DNA of 64,000 bases from Heliocidaris erythrogramma (taxonomy: Eukaryota; Echinodermata; Echinoidea; Camarodonta; Echinometridae), in the NCBI GenBank assembly GCA_025617745.1, contig CM046853.1, positions 28,895,822-28,959,821 on the forward strand, in the 5' to 3' direction. Under the pieces are notes generated by a model. It had not been told where the DNA came from, searched no databases, and was given only the letters and a program-made list of their open reading frames with translations. The position numbers were made by a program, and so were the translations under genes. Below are positions 44,690 to 53,729 of this stretch, in pieces; position 1 is the stretch's first letter, and each line of letters starts with the position of its first letter.

Positions 44690-45900
44690 AAAATTGATGA
44701 GCAACTGAGTTGGAAAATTCATATAAATCATCTCTGTAAGATATTGTCAAAAAACAGTGGTGTAATACATAAATTGAAATCATTTTTTCCTAAAGACATT
44801 CTTCTTATAATGTACTCAACATTAATTCTTCCGTATCTCAATTATGGTGTCCTTGCATGGGGTAATTCCCTTAAAACTCATCTTGAAAAATTATATTTGA
44901 TTCAAAAGAGAGTCTTAAGAATTATTTGTAATGTCAGCTTTCGTACGCACACTAACCCACTTTTTATAGGCATAGAATTTTAAAGTTGCAAGATATTTAT
45001 AACTTTCAACTAGGTGCTCTCATGTATGGCTTCAATTCTGGTGTCCTGCATGCCACTGGCTCTGGCCAGCATTTTTAAGAAAAATAGTCAAGTACATCAC
45101 CATGATACACGAAATGCTTCTGCGTTTCACTTACCCCAAGTGAGGACAAAGTTTATTTTCAATACATTGGTTTGCACTGGTCCTAGGTTCTGGAACTCTC
45201 TTGATTCTAGCGTTAAGCAATCTGTTAGCCTCTCTGCATTTCAGCGTACACTTAAGTTTTTTCTTCTTGATAATTATTGTGACTCTTAGAGTATCGGTAT
45301 ACTATTGTAGTTATTTTGGTGCCTATTATTGTGAAGTTACTATGATGTGTAGTTTCCTTAAATTATTGATATCTTGTGTCTAACTGAATATTTTCAGATT
45401 GTCAGCTTATTATTCCTTTGTTCCCTATGTTTCTGTACTCGTCGTGTGATGTACCTATTGTTACTGTGTTGTACTCTTACTTTTATCATTTCTCATATTT
45501 TCTTTCTTCTCTCCCGTCTTGTTATGCATAACTCTATTTCTCCCTTTTTTGTATATAGCTCGTTTTGTCTTTTGTTTTGGGGGTTTTGTTTTCGGGTTTT
45601 TTGGTTTTTTTTTCTTACATACCCCATTCTTTTCATAATGTACGTATTCTTAAGTAGTTATTAATGTATATACTCCCTTTAAATGCATTTATTTCGTTGC
45701 TCATGTATGTACCAGCCAATTATTTTGGCGCTGAGGGGACCCTACATCTTACAAGCGTTGCTTCTACCAGGGTCTCCTTGTCTTTCTTTCAATTCACTTC
45801 ATTATATTATTGTCATGCATGATTTTGTTTGCATTGTATGCGTAATAATTGAGTGTAATGTTCTATATGACTTGTAAAAAGGAAGAAAGATAAGTAAATA
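44690..45900 (+). mobile_element. LINE 3' fragment (C-terminal end of RT protein and tail)
   Basis: Plus-strand frames give HKLKSFFPKDILLIMYSTLI, LPYLNYGVLAWGN and KLYLIQKRVLRIICNVSFRT, then in another frame HHHDTRNASAFHLPQ, ...TGPRFWNSLDSSVKQS and LSAFQRTLKFFLL. This order (LPYLNYG / QKRxLRII / HxTRN / GPxFWNSLP) is the usual C-terminal end of CR1/L2/Rex-type LINE proteins. At least one frameshift separates the parts. AT-rich 3' sequence follows to about 45900. The copy is 5'-truncated; the exact ends are not fixed. Confidence 0.75.
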
Positions 45901-46387
45901 TATCACATCATATCATAAAAATCAATTAATGAATGGTGAAGTATATACTTTCACAGTCAATTCTCAGTCCAGGGAAAAATATCGGGGAGGGTTAAAGGAG
46001 AACACCTCCCTCCCATTTCCCCCTTCTTCTCCTAGAGGAAGGACAGGAACCGCAGAGCACGAACCCAATCCGCGGTCCAAAAAATCTGTTGATTTAGTCC
46101 GCAAGGACGCAACCCGCGGTAGGGCAAATGCTGTTGTTACACTGGCCAGCGCTTGCAATCATAATATCGGCCCGTAACAGCTCGACCCATAAAAACTCGT
46201 TTGTTGAATATTTTGTGGGTATACTGGCTATAGTACACTATAATCCTGACTGTTTATCCTTCCTCTCTCATCGATGGGCTACCGTCCTTTTACAAATAAA
46301 AATAAAGTAGCCCAACTTTTGTTATGACGGAATTTCTAATAGGAGATGCTCCACATAATTATTATAGCAGCATAAGTGATATATAAC

Positions 46388-46544
46388 ACTTTCGAAAAAT
46401 AAACTCAACGGCAATTTCAAAGGCCTATTCTACTGCCCATAGAAATCAGTTTCGGATTATGTAATACACCATTGCAATGTTCGGACATTTCTAAAGGTGA
46501 TAGACAGGGCTATTGAAATTGTCTTGAGTTTATTTTTCGAAAGT
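46388..46544. mobile_element. MITE hairpin, ACTTTCGAAAAATAAACTC termini
   Basis: CTTTCGAAAAATAAACTCAA followed by GGCAATTTCAA pairs with TTGAAATTGTC and TTGAGTTTATTTTTCGAAAG. The inverted arms are about 32 bases each and the total is 157 bases. Confidence 0.75.
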
Positions 46545-46630
46545 AGTTTTTATCGTGTTATATCAACTTTTTAATATTTATAATACTCTTGATCTGTATT
46601 TGTCCTAATATAATAGAGGTGGTGGCAGCC

Positions 46631-46675
46631 TTTTTTTTTTTTTTTTTTTTTTTTTGTGGGGGGGGGGGGGGGGGG
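46631..46675. repeat. (T)n(G)n homopolymer tract
   Basis: 25 T are followed after GTG by an 18-G run. Low complexity; lengths probably unstable. Confidence 0.9.
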
Positions 46676-47152
46676 AGGGGGCGAGGAGCACAAATGACTC
46701 GTGTCCCCTTTTAAGCAGAGTGCCATGCCTTAATTGTGCTCATGTGCTCCTTCAAATTTTCGACCAAACACCACATAAAAAAGTGACCTATTAAAGGGAG
46801 CGACAAGTCGCAATCTATGGGCGGTTTTACTGTTGGCTGCTCCTTTCTCTGGATCAAAGTTCAAAGCGACTTCAATTTCCGTATTTGAATCTCATTGGTC
46901 GGTTACGTATAGTAGGGATTCGAGTTAACGACCAAGCGAGGAATTCGGCAATAACATTCCTTCGGTAGCGCACGATTGGACCTGATTGTATCCGAATTTC
47001 CCCGAGTCAGGCCAACTGGTCAGGCCCATGGATTACGACTTGCCAGTCCCTTTAAGGACTATATGAGATTTGGGGAGATAAGCACATTATACGGTATTGT
47101 GTCAGCAAGTATGCCTTTTTTGTGTTCTGGTTTCAGTTGAGTGAGGGGCAGT

Positions 47153-47520
47153 GGGGTAGCCAGGATTTTTCAGTGGGGGGGGGGGGGGGGGGCAGACGTG
47201 AAGGATCCAACTGCGTAGCCAGGATTTCATTTTAGGGGGGGGGGGGGGGGGTTGTGAGCACGCGAAGTGTGCGAAATTGGTGATGAGCACGCGAAGCTCC
47301 CCAAAGCGCGAAAGCTTTGACGTTTTATAGCAAATATGAGAGAAAGATAACGGCTCGTATAGCACCTTTTTTTAGGCGGAAATTTTCCCCTTCTTGTGCG
47401 AAGGGCGAAAACTCTGACGTTTTAGCAAATTTTGAGAGAAAGGTAACGGCTCACATCGCCTTTTTAAGCTTTTTTCTCTCACTTTCCCCGCTTTTTCGCT
47501 CTCGCTATTCTCTTTTTTAA
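47153..47520. repeat. Duplicated GTAGCCAGGATTT + G-run and ACGTTTTAGCAAAT units
   Basis: GTAGCCAGGATTTTTCAG and GTAGCCAGGATTTCATTT each run into a long G tract (about 47177 and 47236). The next 260 bases contain two diverged ~110-base units with TTGACGTTTTATAGCAAATA / CTGACGTTTTAGCAAATT and GAGAGAAAG-TAACGGCTC. It looks like a worn interspersed repeat. Confidence 0.6.
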
Positions 47521-48054
47521 AGGGGCTCCCCCTGTCTACGCCAATGGTGAGGGGTCTCAAAAGCATTTGCCAACCAGTATTCTGATCCTTTCCTACCCGG
47601 GGAAGAGGCCCGGAAGCTGGAATCGGGATGGCAATTAACAAAGCGACATTTTTATTTCTATATAGGTGCCCGAGATGAGGAAAAAGGGTTATGACACATA
47701 AAACTAATAACCGAACATACTCTTTAAACTGTCAATCACTAATTGTGTGGGGCCTGACAATCATTTCTAAAGAAAACCCGATAGCTATATATAGGGAGCC
47801 AGGTCGGCACCCCTGCATGAATCCACCAGATTAGAATTAAGAACACAATAAAAATTGATAGGTAGGGAGCCTATATGTCACGATGATGAAGAATATTTAA
47901 AGAATTAGAAATAGAAATAGTAGAGCAAAGATAGAATGAGGAGGAGCAGAAGAAAAAGAAGAAGAAGAAGAAGGATCGAAGAACAATATACTGAGAGAAA
48001 ACAATACGAATCTGAACTTAATGCAAAGATGCTGAGAACGAATTTATAAGTCTG

Positions 48055-49264
48055 GGAGCCTATCCCGAAATAGTCACCCCATTTGAGATTTGACCCCTTA
48101 AAGTGCTTTTTAATAATTTACTACCATCCATGTCATTCACAAAAAAAACGTGTCATCTTGAACAAAGCCGCCGGGGATTGTCAAGTATCTTGGCTATATT
48201 ATGTGGCTGCAGGGGCGGCGGATCGTTTTTCAAAGTGGGGGGGGGGGGGACCAACAAAAAGGAACACTTTTGGGGAAAAAGGGCACCTACAAAGGGTGAA
48301 AACAAGGCGGGAAATGCCACTTTGAGACATTAGTATACCGCTACATTCTGATTAATACACCATCGAGGATCAGTTTCGATACATTATTGTTTGTCTTAAC
48401 ATGGTTCTAGATTTAAAAAAAAACAACAAAAAACTACTTTGCAGTTGAGTGTAATGGTCTGATTATTCATTTGCGAGCGAGCAGAATATTGGAGATATTT
48501 TGAATAGCAGCGATTTTCCTAATATGATAAGAAGACAATGGTAAATGCGAGCGAGCGTAGCGAGCGAGCTTTGGAAAAAACTTTGAAAAAATTGTCCTCC
48601 TTTCCTATGATTTAGGAGCACTGCTCATTCTTGTATAATTTAGGGAATTGTGCTCCTCCTACCCCTGCTCCACTGCCTCTCATTGTGCTGATATCATTAG
48701 GGGAAACTATTATTATGAAGCCTCCGGATTACTTGGAGCTAGGTTTATGGCTCTTTTGTGGACTTTTTGTAAGCGACATCGGAGTATATAGGTACAATAT
48801 ATAAATATATATACATGTAGGTACATGCATATAGGTGGGCACTTATCAGAAGACAAAAGGGGCACTTATCAATAGGGAAAATAATGCTATTATAAGAAAA
48901 AGGGGCACTTAAAAAGAGGAATTTATCAGAGGTGAAAAGGGGACACTTATCCTAGATTAAAAGGGGCACTTATCAGAAGGTGAAAAGGGCACGTATTAGA
49001 AAGAAGAAGGGGCAGTCATACGAAGAAAAAGGGTCACTTATCAGACGTGAAAAGGGCACTTATAAGAAGGGAAAATTGTACTATTAGAACGGAAAATGAG
49101 CACTAATCAGACGAAAAACAAAGGGACATATTTCAAAAGGGGCAGTAATGTCTGATAAGTGTATCAGAAGGTGAAAAGGGCATATATCACAAAGAATAAG
49201 AGGCGCAGGGGGTCAAATCTCATATCGGATATGTAAATGGGGTGACTATTTCCGGACAGGCTCC
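48055..49264. mobile_element. Inverted-repeat element, GGAGCCTATCCCGAAATAGT termini
   Basis: The left end GGAGCCTATCCCGAAATAGT continues into CACCCCATTT-GAGATTTGACCCC and is inverted at the right as GGGGTCAAATCTC...AAATGGGGTGACTATTTCCG...GGCTCC. The right arm has a ~17-base insertion relative to the left. About 1.2 kb. Inside are a G-run with flanking spacer, GCGAGCGAGCGTAGCGAGCG, and the tandem array at 48836-49190. No transposase is seen. Confidence 0.7.
48836..49190. repeat. Degenerate GGGGCACTTATCAGA tandem array
   Basis: About ten to twelve imperfect 25-35-base units of the type AAAAGGGGCACTTATCAGAAG lie inside the 48055-49264 element. Confidence 0.8.
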
Positions 49265-49299
49265 TGCACCAATGTCATGATTTAGTAAATTATTGGCCC

Positions 49300-49466
49300 A
49301 TGCGACCACCATGCGCGCTGTGTTTACCATTCTGTTTGATATCACGTGACATTCTGCGCTAATAATCTCATTCATATTCTCGATCTCAATATCCTCACTC
49401 GGCTCGTGTTGACGTCGCATTCCACGAAGTCTTGACTTTGTCTTTGGAATTTGCCTGTTGTAACTG
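49300..49466 (+). promoter_or_regulatory. Candidate upstream promoter / non-coding exon for PPIP5K
   Basis: A CpG-bearing stretch carries an E-box (ATCACGTGAC at about 49343) and a CRE-like TTGACGTCGCA (about 49408). A consensus donor ACTGTAAGTATG follows at about 49460. PPIP5K coding starts about 4.2 kb downstream after a plausible acceptor, so a 5' non-coding exon is expected somewhere upstream. This is inference from motifs only. Confidence 0.22.
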
Positions 49467-50689
49467 TAAGTATGATCGAAATAATTATGAAAGCAATGAG
49501 GTATTTTGAATTAGGAAATCACCTAATTCGTGCTTCATGCTTGCCATTGCCATTGCACATGTTGCATGGCCATCAATGAATAAGGCATCATTGGACATTG
49601 ACATGTCATTGGTCATTGCATCGCATCGCATCGCCATCGGTCGGTCCCCGCCGGTATGGTAAAAAAATTGGCAATGGTATGTCTGCGCATCTAAGGTTTT
49701 GATCTGAAAATGGAACAAGGATTTCTTTAATATTCCTCTAAACTAAAGCTTAATTTTATATTATTCCTGATATTCGAAAGAGTAAGTCTGCAAAAAATCT
49801 CATCAAATTTAGAGCAAGAACAATGCCATTTTCACAAGAAACGGTGGTCGTGTCATTTCAACATTGAAAAAAACAATGGTGCCCATGTCTGTGCACTCAT
49901 TCATTTTACACGCAGTTCGGGAGTTTTGACGTGAAAGACAACATTTTAAGGCTTGTGAATAAAATGTCTGAAATAGGACCCTTTTTAATTATTTTGACCC
50001 GTTATTTACATGAATACCTATCGCTATGATAAAGATGAAAAGTTTGTGTTCGTTGCGTGTTTTGTTTTATCAGAATCGCGCAGTTACGTGTGTGCGCAGA
50101 CATGGGCACTGAGCAGACTTGGGCACTCTAGCCATACATGGTATACGGTACGGTACGGTCTGCGTCCACCATGTCCACCTCCATTCATGTCCCCAAGTCA
50201 GACTCAAAGTCGAGTCTTACTCTGACGTCAGGGGGTCGTTTCATCAAATCAACTCCATGACAGTCATAACTGATGTCGGCGATCTACGGAAATGTCGTGG
50301 ACCTGAAAAACTGTTTCACAAAGACATGATAAACGACAACTCAATCGGCGAAAAAACATAGTCTAGTATTTTTATTTTATATAATATTAATATTATAATA
50401 AGACTAGGCCTATATCACAGTCCATTGGAATTATCGTCAATTACCCAAACAGATTTCGAGGCTCAGTTTTCCCCAAACTAAAAATGTAAACAATGGCAGC
50501 GAAGATGAATTCTTGTGATACAAACATCCCGTTTACATGAACAGATGTTTTTCTTATGCTTATGGCATCTTAGAATTTATAAAATTGAGAAAACTTGAGG
50601 AGGCTTTTGCGATGTACGAATCTAGATTTGTAGGTAAGAGGATACCGTAATTGACTAATTACGGAAAGAAGACCCAAATCGTGTTTTTA

Positions 50690-50888
50690 ACTATTTTGTC
50701 CGTAAAACCATGAAGCTATATGAGCTATACAAACCCTGTGTGTACGTGTGTCTGCGCACCAGCGTTGAACGGTGCATGCGAAGTCCACCGATTCACTCTC
50801 CCCACAACTTCGGGTTTGTATAGCTCATATAGCTTCATGGTTTTACGGACAAAATAATTAAAAACGTCTAGAACCTAGACTAGTGCTG
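50690..50888. mobile_element. Second copy of the foldback core
   Basis: GTTTTTAACTATTTTGTCCG...GAGCTATACAAACCC and its inverse GGGTTTGTATAGCTC...CGGACAAAATAATTAAAAAC surround a loop that is the reverse complement of the loop at about 37757-37828. The right flank GTCTAGAACCTAGACTAGTG also matches the 37328-38959 element, but the left flank does not. It is therefore a partial copy or a smaller relative. Confidence 0.75.
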
Positions 50889-51649
50889 AGTCTGCTGACG
50901 CCTGGCTTCGTGATGTAAAAGGCGTGCATGTATAGCCAATTTTTTTTTTACACTCACAAAGCTAATCCTGGCTAGATACAGCCACATGCCAGCATTAGCA
51001 CGTATTGTATATCACCACGTATTGTATATCACTGTCATCACAATCAAAATAACGTCATTTTTTCTTTAAATTCTTACATTCTACTCCACTTTAATTTCCT
51101 TGAATCGTTTCAATTTCATTCTCACCGTCTTCTCTCCAGGATTTTCTAGTCTTGTTACAAAGGTTCGTCTGTTTAACAGCAAATTTTCACACTTTTCTAC
51201 TTACGGTATGTCATGTCCATGCTGGCTTGCTTTCGTGATGGCTCATGTACATTATGTGATTACTGATTAGAATTACCAATCAATCAAACCGCGGGGCCGC
51301 AGGCCACAGTCTGCACTGCTGCGTTGTTTTTGTTGTTGTTATGTATACACACGTAAGTCAGATTTTCTTCCGCACAAGTCCGCACAAGTCGAAAATTGCC
51401 TTAGTAGGCGCATTTCACTCAGTCCCGTCATGAACGACTATGGGGAGATTGACTGTACATAAATTCTACTACGTAAAAGTTGGTTAGACATTTCAAAACT
51501 TGGCTTGAATTTCATTTTTATTTATTCTAGCTTAAGGCTATAATCTCATGCCTCAATTCATTCTCCAGTAAAAGGTATTATTCTTTTATTTAATATGATT
51601 TTTTTATTGGATTCCTGTTGTAATAATTCAGTTTTGATGTCAAATTATT

Positions 51650-52290
51650 GAATTTCTCTGATTATTCTTACTTCTCAAATAGTCACGATCGCGATTGTAA
51701 AATCTGCTATCGCGATCGCATAGATCAGGTTGGATATTTAAAAGGGAGATATATTGGTGAGGCAATTAGATTGATAGATGATATGATTTTTCACACTACA
51801 CATAATAATTTACAGGCTTTTTTGTTGACGGTAGATTTCGAAAAGGCTTTTGATTCCATTTTGCATAATTTTCTGCAAAATGTTTTGACATTTGGTAATG
51901 GATCACCATTCTGTATTGGGTTAGGACTCTCTATAATAAGGCTCAAAGTTGTGTATTTAACGGAAATATGTCAATGGGGTATTTTAGTATCAGTAGAGGA
52001 GTAAGGCAGGGAGATTCCCTCTCTCCTTATCTTTTCATATTATGTATTGAGACTCTCACTCATTCAATTCGTCAGGATCAAGAAATTCATGGAATCAATT
52101 TGGAAGATACACATTTTTGTCAAAGATCTTGAATCGATTAAAAAGCTAGATTTATTTAAATGTTTTGCTCGATTATCTGGACTAAAAATGAATAGAGACA
52201 AAACTTTCATTTTATTATTGGGACCTCACAGTAGTTCGAATATTGTAACTCCTTTTGGTAAAATAGTGCCATTGATAAGATATGGATATT
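51650..52290 (+). mobile_element. LINE RT fragment (L1/Tx1-like)
   Basis: Plus-strand translation gives DQVGYLKGRYIGEAIRLIDD and AFLLTVDFEKAFDS. In a shifted frame it gives RGVRQGDSLSPYLFILCIET and LSGLKMNRDKT. These are the RT motifs upstream of, and following, the catalytic Asp of L1-type elements. Several frame breaks; neither endonuclease nor C-terminus is present. Non-functional. Confidence 0.75.
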
Positions 52291-52519
52291 GAAAGTCAAA
52301 AACAATTGAACTACAAAGAGATTCTGAGTAAAATTCTGTTGTGGGGGGGGGGGGGGTTACAACACTCCACTTTCCTTTCTCATTTTTTCCCCTTTTCTTT
52401 ATTTTTCTTTATTTTTTCCTCTTTTTTTCTTCTTTCTTTTCCCTTATAATTCTTTTCACTCTAGACAGAAGTATACGTTATATACATATTTCCCTTGATT
52501 ACTGCATTATTATTATGCA

Positions 52520-52910
52520 ATCATTACCCACGCCGATAAAATCGGCAGGGTTATGTAAAGGGCTCTGTATGTTTGTTTCTTTGTTTGTTTGTGTACAAGA
52601 TAACTAGAGAACGGGTGAACGGATAGTGACAGGAAAGAATCGATAAGATTTTGGTGATGATTGGTTGACCCCTGCAAATTCTGTGTGACCTTGTAGTTTT
52701 GACCCCATAGTAAAGTATATGAACTTCAGTTCGGATAGTGACAGGAAAGAATCTATTAGGGAAAGAATCGGTTAGATTTTGGTGATGATCGGTTGACGCC
52801 TGCAAATTTTGTGTAACCTTGTAGTTTTGACCCCATAGTTAGTATGGTATTGCAACTACTCTATAGCGCCGCTGAGGCGTGGGTCTGCTGCCTTTGACGG
52901 CCTTTCTAGT
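52520..52910. repeat. Duplicated GGATAGTGACAGGAAAGAATC unit
   Basis: Two ~125-base units share GGATAGTGACAGGAAAGAAT, GATTTTGGTGATGATYGGTTGAC, CTTGTAGTTTTGACCCCATAG. The start CCGATAAAATCGGCAGGGTT and the end GCCGCTGAGGCGTGGGTCTGC look like element borders. The unit style recalls the satellite at 11728. Confidence 0.6.
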
Positions 52911-52934
52911 TTATTATGTTAACGTATAACTTAT

Positions 52935-53135
52935 AAATATTTGTTTGCAATTCTGTTAATGAGAAAATTTATCATAATTTTGTATGAAATATGAAACCAT
53001 TACTTGCAGTTATGTTAATGTGAAGATTTATTTGCACTTGTAATGAAATGTGAAACTACTTGTGATTTGGTTTATGTCAAAAATTTATTTGTAATTTTGT
53101 ATGAAATGTTAAACTTTATTTGTAATTTTGTTTGA
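52935..53135. repeat. Degenerate TTTGTATGAAATGTGAAAC tandem repeat
   Basis: About four ~50-57-base units with ATTTATTTGTAATTTTGTAT and GAAATGTGAAAC/GAAATGTTAAAC. Confidence 0.6.
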
Positions 53136-53649
53136 GAGAAAAGAATTTAAAAAAACTTGTAAAAACCCCCAAAAGTGTGTCACGTGACAATAGGGTTGAG
53201 AATACGTGTTTGAGAAGGAAGGATATTCAGAGAAAATTGAAATTCAATATTTTGACACCAAAACCAACTTTTTTAAACAGGAATCCAACAAACAAATGAA
53301 ATAAAAGAATACAAATGTCTTTTACAGGAGATTAAATTGTGGCATGAGTTTCCAGCTTTGAGTTACAATGAAAGTGAAATTTAAGCCAATTTTTTGAAGT
53401 GTCTAACTAACTTTTACATGGCCAAGTTTATGTTCAAATTAAATGCTAGTCTTCGTACCGCAATTAAAAATAGCAAATCAAATAGATGTGCTAACCTTTT
53501 TTATTCTTGGTCCATCATTTTATCGGTGCACCTGTGTTTATAGACCGGAGCAAAGCCGTTGATCCCCGGTTTACAAAATAACCAGTACATGTATGAGCTA
53601 ATAAATTGTATATCTTATGGTTCACAACTTTAATACAGAAGACAGACTG

Positions 53650-53729
53650 ATGGGGCAAGACTGATGACAGATAGCGACACCAGCCTTCATGGACATCCCT
53701 GGATCATCAACAGAATCTGCAGGTGGTGA
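53650..53729 (+). promoter_or_regulatory. Two overlapping upstream ORFs at the PPIP5K start
   Basis: uORF1 (53650-53664, ATG to TGA, four residues) overlaps by one base the ATG of uORF2 (53664-53729, 21 residues). uORF2 runs across the main ATG at 53689 in another frame. If the leader includes this stretch, initiation at the main ATG needs leaky scanning. The likely acceptor of this exon is the TAATACAG just before 53637. Confidence 0.5.

Larger units (their letters stand above)
51472..53418. mobile_element. ~2 kb structure with ~200-bp inverted arms
   Basis: The left arm (about 51472-51668) and right arm (about 53210-53418) are inverted copies with moderate divergence. Shared blocks, given as left arm and right-arm complement, include GTAAAAGTTGGTTAGACA / GTAAAAGTTAGTTAGACA, TATTCTTTTATTT and TTGGATTCCTGTT, and TTTTGATGTCAAA / TTTTGGTGTCAAA. 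Between them lie an L1/Tx1-like RT fragment and the repeats at 52520-53135. Either a TIR transposon that captured LINE sequence or two opposed copies of one LINE region. Confidence 0.6.
39133..53636. other. Intergenic repeat-rich region between divergent ANKMY2 and PPIP5K
   Basis: No host exon was recognised. Named elements are listed separately. The rest is AT-rich filler with many G/C or A/T homopolymers, for example 41880-42250 (several G, C and A runs) and 42613-42629, and fragments too worn to name. Confidence 0.6.

Noticed and set aside
45374-45877. AT-rich frames with many Leu/Phe residues that look like membrane proteins
   Set aside because: They lie in the non-coding 3' part of the 44690-45900 LINE fragment; T-rich composition gives hydrophobic translation.
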